NCBI GenBank assembly: GCA_017936765.1
Contig: JAGBEX010000011.1
Span: forward strand, 1-56,558
Direction of reading: 5' to 3'
Source of the DNA: Clostridia bacterium
Lineage (GTDB): Bacteria > Bacillota > Clostridia > Christensenellales > Aristaeellaceae
Length of the DNA stretch: 56,558 bases
Notes under the pieces: generated by a model
Told to the model about the DNA's origin: nothing
The model's database searches: none
What the model saw: only the letters and a program-made list of their open reading frames with translations
Shown: positions 39,031 to 48,112 of the stretch, one piece after another
Position numbering within the stretch: the stretch's first letter is position 1
How the letters are laid out: the number at the start of each line of letters is the position of its first letter
Translations under genes and position numbers: made by a program

Positions 39031-40023
39031 ATGAAAAAGATCCTTGCTCTGGTTCTGGCCGTTATGACCATCTTTGGCTGCACGGCTGCCCTGGCTGAAC
39101 CCGTGACCCTGGTGTATGCGGAAGTGAATCCCCTGGAGGGCACCATCGTTGGCTCCATCGCCAAGTTCTTCAAGGAAAAGGTTGAAGAGCTGTCCGGCGG
39201 CGAAATCATCATCGACATCCAGGCTTCCGGCGTGCTGGGCACCGAGGCTCAGATTCTCGACGGCATCATGATGGACGCTGGCACCGTGGACATCAGCCGC
39301 ATCTCTGCTTTCGCCCTGACCAGCTATGGCTGCAACAAGGCCAAGCTGCTGTCCATTCCCTACACCTTTGTTGGCCGTGAGCACTTCTGGAACTTTGCCA
39401 ACAGCGAACTGGCTGCTGACTTCCTGAACGAGCCCCAGACCGTGGGCGTTCCCCTGCGCGGCATCTGCTACGGCGAAGAAGGCTTCCGTCATTTCTTCAT
39501 CAAGAGCGGCGTGGAAGTGAAGGGTCTGGAAGATCTGAAGGGCCTGAAGATCCGCGTTTCCGAAGACCCCGTTATGACCGGCATGGTTAAGGGTCTGGGC
39601 GCTACCCCTGCCAATGTTTCCTTCACCGAGCTGTATGGCGCTCTGCAGTCCGGCGTTGTGGATGCTGCCGAGCAGCCCATCGCCAACTACAAGTCCAATG
39701 CTTTCCCCGAGGTTGCTAACACCCTGCTGCTGGACGGCCACACCCTGGGCGCCATTCAGCTGGTTATCACCGATATGGGTTGGGCTAAGCTGACTGAGCA
39801 GCAGCAGGCTTGGATCATGGAAGCCGGTAAGCTGACCCAGGAATACAACGCTCAGATCGTTCAGGCTGCTGAAGATGAAGTTCTGGAAGCTCTGAAGAAC
39901 GAAGGCTGCAATATCGTTGAGGTCGCTGACAAGGCTCCTTGGGTTGCGGCTTGCCAGGATGTTATCACTTCCAATACTTCTGATCAGGCCGAGCTGTATG
40001 CCACGCTGGTGGGTCTGCAGTAA
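39031..40023 (+). CDS. dctP: TRAP transporter substrate-binding protein (DctP family)
   Basis: This 330-residue extracytoplasmic receptor binds an acidic substrate and delivers it to the TRAP permease. It starts MKKILALVLAVMTIFGCTAA after AAGGAGGACGTTTCC. The leader is a signal peptide, with either cleavage at ALA or a weak lipobox (IFGC). The family signature appears as GLEDLKGLKIRVSEDPVMTG, with the conserved Arg that pairs with a substrate carboxylate, then FTELYGALQSGVVDAAEQPI. It is followed by dctQ and dctM, a complete tripartite TRAP system. The substrate is probably an organic acid; which one cannot be seen. Confidence 0.94.
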   Translation: MKKILALVLAVMTIFGCTAALAEPVTLVYAEVNPLEGTIVGSIAKFFKEKVEELSGGEIIIDIQASGVLGTEAQILDGIMMDAGTVDISRISAFALTSYGCNKAKLLSIPYTFVGREHFWNFANSELAADFLNEPQTVGVPLRGICYGEEGFRHFFIKSGVEVKGLEDLKGLKIRVSEDPVMTGMVKGLGATPANVSFTELYGALQSGVVDAAEQPIANYKSNAFPEVANTLLLDGHTLGAIQLVITDMGWAKLTEQQQAWIMEAGKLTQEYNAQIVQAAEDEVLEALKNEGCNIVEVADKAPWVAACQDVITSNTSDQAELYATLVGLQ

Positions 40024-40121
40024 TTCAGAAACAAGCTCATTAACCTAAATGAATCCGGGAGCGCGGGAGGTTCTCCTGCGCTCCCCTTTCTTACTGTAAT
40101 CCGGATGAGGGAGGAAAACCC

Positions 40122-40655
40122 ATGCCGAAAATCTTTTCCGTTCTGGATAAGGTGAAGCCGGTCTATGACATCGCTGAGAAAATCATGATGCTCATCTGCA
40201 AGCTTCTTCTGATCGCGGATATCCTGGTGACCTGCTACATGGTCATCGGTCGCTATTTGACCTTTGTTCCAGCGCCTGTGTGGGGCGAGCAGGTGGTGCT
40301 CACCCTGATGGTCTACATGGCTGTGCTTTCCGCTACGCTGGCTATCCGCAGCAATGGCCACATCCGCATGACCTGCTTTGACCGCTATCTGCCCAAGAAA
40401 GCCGTTATGGTACTGGACATCATCAGCGATATCCTGGTCATGGTGCTGGGTTATGTGATGCTTGTGCACGGCTGGACTGCCGCCATCAAGCTGGGCGCCC
40501 GCGGCTTCTACGATTCTCTGCCCTGGCTGAGCCGTTTCTGGATGTATCTGCCCGTGCCCGTTGCCGGCGCCGGCATGATCATCTTCGAGATCGAGCAGCT
40601 CTACCAGCACATCAAGGCCTTCTTCATTAAGGAAGAAAAGGAGGTTGCCAAATAA
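40122..40655 (+). CDS. dctQ: TRAP transporter small permease (DctQ)
   Basis: This 177-residue protein has four membrane helices, as in DctQ/YiaM. It starts MPKIFSVLDKVKPVYDIAEK after GAGGGAGGAAAACC. The family pattern is in VWGEQVVLTLMVYMAVLSAT, followed by AIRSNGHIRMTCFDRYLPKK. It links the receptor to the large permease. The stop overlaps dctM by one base (TAATG). The roughly 100-nt gap from dctP has no promoter, so all three genes form one operon. Confidence 0.93.
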   Translation: MPKIFSVLDKVKPVYDIAEKIMMLICKLLLIADILVTCYMVIGRYLTFVPAPVWGEQVVLTLMVYMAVLSATLAIRSNGHIRMTCFDRYLPKKAVMVLDIISDILVMVLGYVMLVHGWTAAIKLGARGFYDSLPWLSRFWMYLPVPVAGAGMIIFEIEQLYQHIKAFFIKEEKEVAK

Positions 40656-41947
40656 TGGATACGAATACGATTGCTGTTATTATTCTGCTTGGCAGCTTCT
40701 TCGCCATGATCCTCATGCGTGTGCCGATCGCCTACGCGGTGGGTCTTTCCACGGTGTTCTGCCTGCTCTACATGGGCAAGCCCCTGACCACCATTCCCCA
40801 GCAGCTGGTGAAGGGCATGTGGTCCTTCAGCCTGATGGCTGTGCCCTTCTTCATCACCATGGGCTCGCTCATGGGCTCGGGCGGCATCAGTGAAAAGCTG
40901 GTTGCGCTGGCCAACTCCGCTGTTGGCTGGATGCGCGGCGGCCTGGGCATGGTGAACGTGGTGGACAGCTACTTCTTCGGCGGCATCTCCGGTTCCGCTG
41001 CGGCTGACACCGCTTCCCTGGGCTCCATTCTGATCCCCATGATGGTGGATCAGGGCTACGACGACGACTTCTCCACCGCCCTGACCATTGCCTCCTCTGT
41101 TGAGGGCATTCTGGTGCCCCCGAGCCACAACATGGTGCTGTACGCTACCGCCGCTGGCGGTATCAGCGTGGGCAGCCTGTTCATGGCCGGTTACCTGCCC
41201 GGTGCTGTGCTGGCGCTGAGCCTGGCTGTGGGTACCTACATTATCTCCGTGAAGCGCAACTACCCCAAGGGTGAAAAGTTCAGTCTCAAGGGTCTGCTGA
41301 AGCAGCTGAAGACCTCCATCTGGGCGCTGGCCTGCATCCTGATCGTGGTCGTGGGCGTGGTCATCGGCCTGTTCACCGCTACCGAGTCCGCCGCCATCGC
41401 GGTTATCTACTCCCTGTTCGTTGCCGTGTATGTGTACAAGGGTCTGAACTGGAAGGGCGTGTGGAATGCGCTGAACGAGTGCGTGAACACCCTGGCCATC
41501 GTACTGATCCTGATCGCCACTTCCACGGGCTTCGGCTACTGCCTGACCCTGCTGCACGTGCCGGATCTGGCTGCACAGGCTATTACGAGCGTCAGCACCA
41601 ATCCCGTTGTGATCGCGCTGCTGCTCAACCTGATCCTGCTGGTTCTGGGCATGGTGATGGATATGGCTCCCATCATCCTGATCTCCACGCCCATCCTGCT
41701 GCCCATCGCCACCTCCATTGGCATCAGCCCCATCACCTACGGCATCATGCTGATGCTGAACTGCGGCATCGGCCTGCTGACGCCCCCCGTCGGCTCCGTG
41801 CTGTTCATCGGTTCCGCTGTTGCCAAGGTGCCCATGGAGAAGGTCGTCAAGGCTATGCTGCCCTTCTACATCTGCATGATCGTGGCGCTGATGCTGATCA
41901 CCTTCATCCCGCAGATCACCCTGTTCCTGCCCGGCCTGTTTATGTAA
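40655..41947 (+). CDS. dctM: TRAP transporter large permease (DctM)
   Basis: This 430-residue permease has about twelve helices and moves substrate with sodium. It starts MDTNTIAVIILLGSFFAMIL at an ATG overlapping the dctQ stop. DctM-family segments are GGISGSAAADTASLGSILIP, EGILVPPSHNMVLYATAAGG and the matching repeat in the second half, ILISTPILLPIATSIGISPI followed by LLTPPVGSVLFIGSAVAKVP. The substrate-binding GISGS and TPPVG elements are intact. It completes the TRAP system and is followed by a strong terminator. Confidence 0.95.
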   Translation: MDTNTIAVIILLGSFFAMILMRVPIAYAVGLSTVFCLLYMGKPLTTIPQQLVKGMWSFSLMAVPFFITMGSLMGSGGISEKLVALANSAVGWMRGGLGMVNVVDSYFFGGISGSAAADTASLGSILIPMMVDQGYDDDFSTALTIASSVEGILVPPSHNMVLYATAAGGISVGSLFMAGYLPGAVLALSLAVGTYIISVKRNYPKGEKFSLKGLLKQLKTSIWALACILIVVVGVVIGLFTATESAAIAVIYSLFVAVYVYKGLNWKGVWNALNECVNTLAIVLILIATSTGFGYCLTLLHVPDLAAQAITSVSTNPVVIALLLNLILLVLGMVMDMAPIILISTPILLPIATSIGISPITYGIMLMLNCGIGLLTPPVGSVLFIGSAVAKVPMEKVVKAMLPFYICMIVALMLITFIPQITLFLPGLFM

Positions 41948-41982
41948 ACAGATGGCACCTTGTGACAGATGAATAGACAAAG

Positions 41983-42015
41983 AGCTATACCATGAGAAAT
42001 CTGGTATAGCTTTTT
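41983..42015 (+). terminator. Terminator of the TRAP operon
   Basis: AGCTATACCA (41983-41992) pairs with TGGTATAGCT (42002-42011), followed by five Ts. Confidence 0.92.
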
Positions 42016-42046
42016 GTTTTTCGATGGGGGGAGAGCTTGCTTCAGC

Positions 42047-42271
42047 GCGAAACTTGGCGTTGCAGATCGCCCCTACAGGTGCGCGGAAAAGCAGCACGCC
42101 CCGCGTCGCGGCGCGACCGTACTCGCGCCGTGACCCCTGCTCGGAGACCACCAGGCTGGGCATCCCAAAAGGGGATTCTTAAGGGATGAAATCCCTTAAG
42201 CAGAGGAGTCCAGAGGGGACAGCGTCCCCTCTGGCGGTGGGAGTTTAAGAGGGAGACAGCGCCTCCCTCTT
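42047..42271. repeat. Modular hairpin repeat cluster (locus I)
   Basis: A partial GATCGCCC module (about 42060-42076) leads to GGCGCGA/TCGCGCC (about 42109-42128), ATCCC/GGGAT (about 42161-42175), CTTAAGGGAT/ATCCCTTAAG (about 42178-42200), CCAGAGGGGAC-agc-GTCCCCTCTGG (about 42210-42234) and AAGAGGGAG/CTCCCTCTT (about 42247-42271). The last hairpin touches the -35 box of the parA promoter. Confidence 0.88.
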
Positions 42272-42298
42272 TACATTCGGGATGAAAATTTGTATAAT
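42270..42298 (+). promoter_or_regulatory. Sigma-A promoter of parA-parB
   Basis: TTTACA (42270-42275), 17 nt, TATAAT (42293-42298). The first base of the -35 box is also the end of a repeat hairpin. Confidence 0.87.
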
Positions 42299-42342
42299 AA
42301 GATGTATTGCTTTGTCCATTGAGGGGCAAAAAGGAGCAGATT

Positions 42343-43116
42343 ATGGCGAAGATTATTGCGATCACGAATCAGAAGGGCGGCGTGGGAAAGACGACGACCT
42401 CTGTGAATCTGACGGCCATTCTGGCGGACATGGGCATGAAGGTGCTGGTGGTGGATCTGGATCCCCAGGGCAACACGACCTCCGGCCTGGGCATGACGGT
42501 GAAGGATCGTAGCATTTATGAAGTCATTATGGGTCGCGAGCCGATGAAGAAGTGCATCCAGAAGACGGATGTGAAGCGCCTGGACATTGCCGGGGCTGAC
42601 ATTCGCCTGGCCGGGGCTGAATTGGAGCTGGTGGGTGTGGAGCAGCGCGAGTATCGCCTGAAGAACGCTCTGACCACCGTGCAGAAGGATTATGATTTCA
42701 TCTTCATCGACTGTCCGCCCTCGCTGAGCCTGCTCACGCTGAATGCTCTCACGGCCTGCGACCGGGTGCTGATCCCCATTCAGTGCGAATATTACGCGCT
42801 GGAGGGCGTCACCAGCCTGATGAACACCGTGAGCCGGGTGAAGAAGACCTTCAACCCCGGCATCGACATTGAGGGCATTCTGCTCACCATGCTGGATGGC
42901 CGCACCAACCTGGGCCTGCAGGTGGTGGATGAGGTGAAGAAGCACTTCAAGAAGAAGACCTTCGCTACCACCATCCCGCGCAATGTGCGCCTGGGCGAGG
43001 CACCCAGCCACGGTGAACCCATTCATGTGTATGATCCCAAGTCCACTGGCGCTGCGGCTTATCGTGCGCTGGCGGCGGAGGTGCTGGAACGCAACGGCAT
43101 GAAGGCCAGGAAGTAA
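42343..43116 (+). CDS. parA: Chromosome-partitioning ATPase ParA (Soj)
   Basis: This 257-residue Walker-type ATPase drives segregation of the origin region with ParB. It starts MAKIIAITNQKGGVGKTTTS at ATG 42343 after AAAAAGGAGCAGATT. The deviant Walker A is KGGVGKTTT (residues 11-19); A' is VVDLDPQGNTTSGLG; Walker B is YDFIFIDCPPSLSLLTLNAL. It has no N-terminal DNA-binding extension, as expected for chromosomal Soj. The C-terminus is near PKSTGAAAYRALAAEVLERN. parB follows 12 nt later. By eye I found no full parS site in the window. Confidence 0.97.
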   Translation: MAKIIAITNQKGGVGKTTTSVNLTAILADMGMKVLVVDLDPQGNTTSGLGMTVKDRSIYEVIMGREPMKKCIQKTDVKRLDIAGADIRLAGAELELVGVEQREYRLKNALTTVQKDYDFIFIDCPPSLSLLTLNALTACDRVLIPIQCEYYALEGVTSLMNTVSRVKKTFNPGIDIEGILLTMLDGRTNLGLQVVDEVKKHFKKKTFATTIPRNVRLGEAPSHGEPIHVYDPKSTGAAAYRALAAEVLERNGMKARK

Positions 43117-43128
43117 GGAGAGACGAAC

Positions 43129-43998
<870 letters not shown>

Positions 43999-44002
43999 TC
44001 CT

Positions 44003-44686
44003 ATGAGCAACATCCCCGACCTGCCCCGCTGGGACGGCCCCCTGTCCCACCCCTTCTACAGCAAGGTGGTCAAGCGTGTGCTGGACTTCCTGCTGGCGCT
44101 GGTGCTGCTGGTGCCGGGCTGCATCGTGATGCTGCCCCTGGCCATCTGGGTGAAGCTGGATTCCCCCGGCCCGGTGTTCTACCGCGCCATCCGGGGCGGC
44201 TATCACAACAAGCCCTTCTATATCCTCAAGTTCCGCTCCATGGTGGTGGATGCAGACAAGTCCGGCGGCTGCACGGCGCTCAACGACGACCGTGTGACCA
44301 AGGCGGGCAAGATCATGCGCCGGTTGAAGCTGGACGAGCTGCCCCAGCTGTTCAACATCATCAAGGGCGATATGTCCTTCGTTGGCCCCCGGCCGGAGCT
44401 TTTGCTCTACACCACCCAGTATACCAAGGAGCAGGAGTGCATCCTGTGGGTGCGCCCCGGCATCACGGACAGGAGCAGCATCGTGTACATCGCTCAGGAC
44501 GAGATCGTGGGCGAGGAGAACCCGGTGGAGAACTTTGAGAAGTACATCCTGCCGGAGAAGAACCGCCTGCGGGTGGAGTACGCGCTGAATCAGTCCTTCA
44601 AGCTGGATATGCAGCTGTTTTTCGAGACCATCGGCGGCGTGTTCGGCAAGGCCAAGAAAATGGCCGATGAGCAGAAAGGAAAGTAA
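44003..44686 (+). CDS. Bacterial sugar transferase (polyprenyl-phosphate glycosyl-1-phosphate transferase)
   Basis: This 227-residue initiating transferase moves a sugar phosphate to a polyprenyl carrier for surface polysaccharide synthesis. One N-terminal hairpin helix (about 28-50, LDFLLALVLLVPGCIVMLPL) anchors it. The family core follows: SPGPVFYRAIRGGYHNKPFY, ILKFRSMVVDAD, LKLDELPQLFNIIKGDMSFV and VGPRPELLLYTTQY with the catalytic Asp-Glu and Arg-Pro-Glu. The usual QxRxG segment reads YRAIRGG. It is 4 nt after parB and before split transketolase and LicD genes, pointing to a short glycan locus. Confidence 0.94.
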   Translation: MSNIPDLPRWDGPLSHPFYSKVVKRVLDFLLALVLLVPGCIVMLPLAIWVKLDSPGPVFYRAIRGGYHNKPFYILKFRSMVVDADKSGGCTALNDDRVTKAGKIMRRLKLDELPQLFNIIKGDMSFVGPRPELLLYTTQYTKEQECILWVRPGITDRSSIVYIAQDEIVGEENPVENFEKYILPEKNRLRVEYALNQSFKLDMQLFFETIGGVFGKAKKMADEQKGK

Positions 44687-44688
44687 GT

Positions 44689-45573
44689 ATGCCTGCGTTT
44701 GCATCCTATGAGGAGAAGACCCATGCGGCCTTTGGCGGTGCGCCCATCAACGTGCGCGACCCCAGGGTGCTGGCGTGGCTCATTCGCCGCCATGGCCTGG
44801 AAATGACCCACCTCAGCCGGGGCAGCCACATTGGCGCGATATTCTCGGTGGCGGAGATCGTGGCCACGCTGTACACCGGCGTGCTGCACGTGGACCCCGC
44901 TGACCCCGCCATGCCTGACCGGGATCGGCTGGTGTATTCCAAGGGTCATGCGGGCGCGGCGGTGTATGCTGCGCTGGCGGAGAATGGCTTCTTCCCCGTG
45001 GAGGAACTCAGCACCCACTACGGCAACGGCTCCCGGCTCTCGGGCCATGTGAGCCACAAGGGCATCCCTGGGGTGGAGTTCTCCACCGGGAGTCTGGGGC
45101 ATGGCCTGGCGGTGGCTGCTGGCATGGCCATGGGAGCCAAGCTGGACAAGGCTGCCTGGCGCACCTATGCGGTGCTGGGTGACGGCGAGTGCGACGAAGG
45201 CTCTGTGTGGGAGGCTGCGCTGCAGGCGCACCAATTCAAGCTGGACAACCTGATCGCCGTGGTGGATCACAACCATATGCAGTCCCTGGACTTTTGCGAA
45301 AACACCCTGGCGCTGGAACCCTTTGCCGACAAGTGGCGGGACTTTGGCTGGAACGTGATGGTGGTGGACGGCCATGATACCGACGCCCTGCGCGCCGCCT
45401 TTGACCAGGCCAAAGCCAACCTGGGTACGGAAAAGCCCACGGTGATCATTGCCGAGACCACCAAGGGCAAGGGCGTATCCTTTATGGAAAACAATATTCT
45501 GTGGCACTATCGTACGCCCCAGGGCGAGGAATACGAGGCGGCGCTGAAGGAACTGGAGGCACAGCGGCCATGA
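44689..45573 (+). CDS. Transketolase, N-terminal (TPP-binding) subunit
   Basis: This 294-residue protein is the first half of a split transketolase. TPP-binding motif: LGDGECDEGSVWEAALQAHQ followed by NLIAVVDHNHMQSLDFCENT (GDG...N). Other landmarks are SRGSHIGAIFSVAEIVATLY, YSKGHAGAAVYAALAENGFF, GSLGHGLAVAAGMAMGAKLD and the family-type TTKGKGVSFMENN. It needs the C-terminal subunit, whose start overlaps its stop (ATGA). Split forms are common in Bacillota and archaea. Placement between a sugar transferase and LicD suggests a dedicated glycan-precursor role, although central pentose metabolism is equally possible. Confidence 0.95.
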   Translation: MPAFASYEEKTHAAFGGAPINVRDPRVLAWLIRRHGLEMTHLSRGSHIGAIFSVAEIVATLYTGVLHVDPADPAMPDRDRLVYSKGHAGAAVYAALAENGFFPVEELSTHYGNGSRLSGHVSHKGIPGVEFSTGSLGHGLAVAAGMAMGAKLDKAAWRTYAVLGDGECDEGSVWEAALQAHQFKLDNLIAVVDHNHMQSLDFCENTLALEPFADKWRDFGWNVMVVDGHDTDALRAAFDQAKANLGTEKPTVIIAETTKGKGVSFMENNILWHYRTPQGEEYEAALKELEAQRP

Positions 45574-46496
45574 GAGACGCATTCACCCGCGCCCTGATGC
45601 GCGAAGCCGCCAGCGATCCCAAGCTGACGCTGGTCACCGGCGACCTGGGCTTTGGCGTGCTGAAGCCCTTCTGGGAGACCTATCCCGACCAGTTCATCAA
45701 CGCCGGTATTGCCGAGCAGGCCATGACCGGACTGGCTGCCGGACTGGCGCTGACCGGAAGAAAGGTGCTGACCTACTCCATCGGCAATTTCCCCACCCTG
45801 CGCTGCCTGGAGCAGATCCGCAACGACTGCGCCTATCACGAGGCGAACGTGAAGATCGTGTGCGTGGGCGGCGGCTTCGTTTACGGCAGCCTGGGCATGA
45901 GCCACCACGCCACCGAGGACATGGCCGTGCTGCGCGCCCTGCCCGGCGTGACGGTGTTCACCCCTGGAGATCCCCACGAGGTGGAAGCCATTGTGCCGGT
46001 GATGCTCCGCACCCCCGGTACCTGCTACCTGCGGCTGGGCCGTGGCGGGGAACCCTGCCTGCATCCCGCGCCCCTGACGGGATGGCAGATGCCCAAAGCG
46101 CTGACCCTGCGGGAAGGCAATGATGTGGCGCTGCTCTCGGCGGGCGGCATCCTGACCCAGACGGTGAGCGCTGCCAATCTGCTGGCTGAGCAGGGCGTGA
46201 GCGCCGAGGTGGTGTCCTTCCCCTGCATCAAGCCCATCGATGCAGAGAAGATCGCCCAGCTGGCCAGCCGCTTCCGCCACATCGTGACGGTGGAGGAACA
46301 GAACATCGTAGGCGGCTTTGGCTCGGCGGTCAGCGAGGTGCTGGCGGAAATGGGAACAGGCTGCAAGCTGCACCGCATCGGTATGCCCGATGTGTATTCC
46401 AGCATCGTGGGTACGCAGCAGTACCTGCGGAGCGAATATCAAATGGACGATAAGGCCATCTGCGCTCGGACGCTTGCATGGCTGGGAGGTCAATGA
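45570..46496 (+). CDS. Transketolase, C-terminal (pyrimidine-binding) subunit
   Basis: This 308-residue protein is the second half of the split transketolase. It starts MRDAFTRALMREAASDPKLT at the ATG overlapping the previous stop. The pyrimidine-binding domain has the catalytic Glu in INAGIAEQAMTGLAAGLALT, then YSIGNFPTLRCLEQIRNDCA and GMSHHATEDMAVLRALPGVT with His and Glu residues. The C-terminal domain has AALLSAGGILTQTV-like ALLSAGGILTQTVSAANLLA and VTVEEQNIVGGFGSAVSEVL. It forms the active TPP enzyme with the upstream subunit. Its stop overlaps the LicD gene's ATGATG start. Confidence 0.95.
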   Translation: MRDAFTRALMREAASDPKLTLVTGDLGFGVLKPFWETYPDQFINAGIAEQAMTGLAAGLALTGRKVLTYSIGNFPTLRCLEQIRNDCAYHEANVKIVCVGGGFVYGSLGMSHHATEDMAVLRALPGVTVFTPGDPHEVEAIVPVMLRTPGTCYLRLGRGGEPCLHPAPLTGWQMPKALTLREGNDVALLSAGGILTQTVSAANLLAEQGVSAEVVSFPCIKPIDAEKIAQLASRFRHIVTVEEQNIVGGFGSAVSEVLAEMGTGCKLHRIGMPDVYSSIVGTQQYLRSEYQMDDKAICARTLAWLGGQ

Positions 46497-47242
46497 TGGA
46501 AGAGAAGAAACTGACCCTGGAAGAGATCCACGAGGAGCTGCTGTGCCAGCTGCGGGACATTGTGGCCATCTGCAACCGCCACGGCATTGAATACAACATG
46601 ATGTGCGGCAGCCTGCTGGGCGCGGTGCGTCACAAGGGCTTCATCCCGTGGGACGACGATATCGATCTGCTCATCACCCGCGAGGAATTTGAAAAGTTCC
46701 GCAAGATCTACCCCCAGGAGTGCGACAAGCGCTTTGAGCTGACCTACCTGAACACCTGGACGCCCCGGGTGATGAACCGGGATCCCGAAAAGGCCGCGGC
46801 CTTCACGGATTTCTTCATCCTGGATTCTGTGCCTGCCGAGGGCTGGAAGCGCAAGTGGTGGTTCCTGAAGCTGCACATCCTGCAGGGCATGATGAAGCGC
46901 AACGTGGACTACAGCCGCTTCAGCCTGAAGAACAAAATCATGCTCTTCGGCACCCACCTGCTGGGTCTGCCCTTCTCCACGGAGTGGAAGGCGAAGATGT
47001 ACGAAAAGGTCTCCATGGCCAACCCGGCCAGCAACGACCTGTGCATGAGCAACGGCGCCTTCGAGCTGATGATGCACATCTGGCATCCTGACCAGTTCAA
47101 GGAGAAGATCACCGTGAAGTTCGAGGACGTGGACGTGCTGATCCCCGCCAAGCATCACGAGGTGCTGACCACCCTCTTCGGCCCTGATTACATGACGCCG
47201 CCTCCGGTGGAGGAACGGGTGGCAAAGCACCTTGACCTTTAA
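46496..47242 (+). CDS. LicD family phosphotransferase
   Basis: This 248-residue protein starts MEEKKLTLEEIHEELLCQLR at ATG 46496, five nt after GGGAGGT; an ATG three bases earlier is too close. The LicD nucleotidyltransferase-like core is YNMMCGSLLGAVRHKGFIPW followed by DDDIDLLITREEF, with the paired Asp for metal binding. Family members attach phosphocholine or related groups to surface polymers. The central KRKWWFLKLHILQGMMKRNV is helical. It ends the sugar transferase-transketolase-LicD operon. Its TAA stop is the first bases of a GGAATTC repeat (locus J). Confidence 0.92.
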   Translation: MEEKKLTLEEIHEELLCQLRDIVAICNRHGIEYNMMCGSLLGAVRHKGFIPWDDDIDLLITREEFEKFRKIYPQECDKRFELTYLNTWTPRVMNRDPEKAAAFTDFFILDSVPAEGWKRKWWFLKLHILQGMMKRNVDYSRFSLKNKIMLFGTHLLGLPFSTEWKAKMYEKVSMANPASNDLCMSNGAFELMMHIWHPDQFKEKITVKFEDVDVLIPAKHHEVLTTLFGPDYMTPPPVEERVAKHLDL

Positions 47243-47275
47243 TTCGGAATTCGGAATGCGGAATTCGGAATGAAA
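47240..47275. repeat. GGAATTC/GGAATGC tandem (locus J)
   Basis: Units CGGAATT, CGGAATG and CGGAATT follow the LicD stop, which they supply. The bases after it, to about 47300, resemble a decayed start of the GGGCGATC module. Same tandem at 13440, 23319 and 32984. Confidence 0.85.
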
Positions 47276-47302
47276 TGTGTGGCGGGAGGCTGCGATAGAC
47301 CA

Positions 47303-48112
47303 ATGGAGATGTTTTTCTGCCCGCTGTATTCCGGTTCCAGCGGCAATGCCCTGTTTGTACAGGCAGGGCAGACAAGGGTGCTGATCGATGCGGGCAAGCC
47401 GGGCAGAACGCTGACGGAGGCGCTGAACCTCATCGGCGTGGAGCCGGAGAGCCTGGACGCGATTCTCATCACCCACGAGCATAGCGACCACATTGCCGGT
47501 GCGGGCGTGATGGCGCGCAAGTATCATGTGCCGGTGTATGCCACCGAGGATACCTGGGCGGCCATGGACAAAAAGGTGGGCGCTGTGGCGCCTGACCTGC
47601 GCCGCACCTTTGACAAAAAGCAGGATTTCTACCTGGGTCAACTGGGGGTGGCGCCCTTTGCCATCCCCCATGATGCGGCCGATCCCGTGGGCTACCGGCT
47701 GTGGTGCGGCAGCGTGAGCATCGCCACCGCCACCGACCTGGGGTATTTCTCCAAGGGCGTGAAGGAGGCTGTGTCCGGCAGCAGTCTGGTGCTGCTGGAG
47801 AGCAATCACGACCCGGATATGCTGATGCGCAACCCGCATTATTCCGCGCACCTCAAGCAGCGCATCCTGTCCAACCACGGGCATCTGAGCAACGAAGCCT
47901 GCGCCAACGCGCTGATCCAGCTGGTGGAGAGCGGCGTGCATCATGTGATCCTGGGGCATCTGAGCGGGGAGAACAACCTGCCGGAGCTGGCGCTGCAAAC
48001 CAGCGAGAACCGCGCCGAGGAAGCGGGCATCCGCCTGGGCCACGACCTGAGCCTGGACATGGCCTGGCGCGACCGGGTGGGCGGCGTGTATACCTTGAAA
48101 GAAGGTGTCTGA
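47303..48112 (+). CDS. walJ: MBL-fold metallo-hydrolase (WalJ/YycJ-like)
   Basis: This protein has about 269 residues. I place the start at ATG 47303 (MEMFFCPLYSGSSGNALFVQ); ATG 47309 is possible, and upstream codons lie in decayed repeat. The metallo-beta-lactamase fold has SGSSGN near the start, the metal motif THEHSDHIAG (HxHxDH), then VGYRLWCGSVSIATATDLGY (metal Asp) and VLLESNHDPDMLM, and a final His in HVILGHLSGENN. YycJ/WalJ enzymes act in DNA repair and wall homeostasis, here without a walRK neighbour. A weak ribosome site (GGGAGG about 13 nt upstream) suggests modest translation. Confidence 0.9.
   Translation: MEMFFCPLYSGSSGNALFVQAGQTRVLIDAGKPGRTLTEALNLIGVEPESLDAILITHEHSDHIAGAGVMARKYHVPVYATEDTWAAMDKKVGAVAPDLRRTFDKKQDFYLGQLGVAPFAIPHDAADPVGYRLWCGSVSIATATDLGYFSKGVKEAVSGSSLVLLESNHDPDMLMRNPHYSAHLKQRILSNHGHLSNEACANALIQLVESGVHHVILGHLSGENNLPELALQTSENRAEEAGIRLGHDLSLDMAWRDRVGGVYTLKEGV

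Noticed and set aside
39031..39099. DctP as a lipoprotein
   Set aside because: The candidate lipobox IFGC has Phe at an unfavourable position and a good ALA signal peptidase I site follows, so I leave it as secreted or ambiguous.
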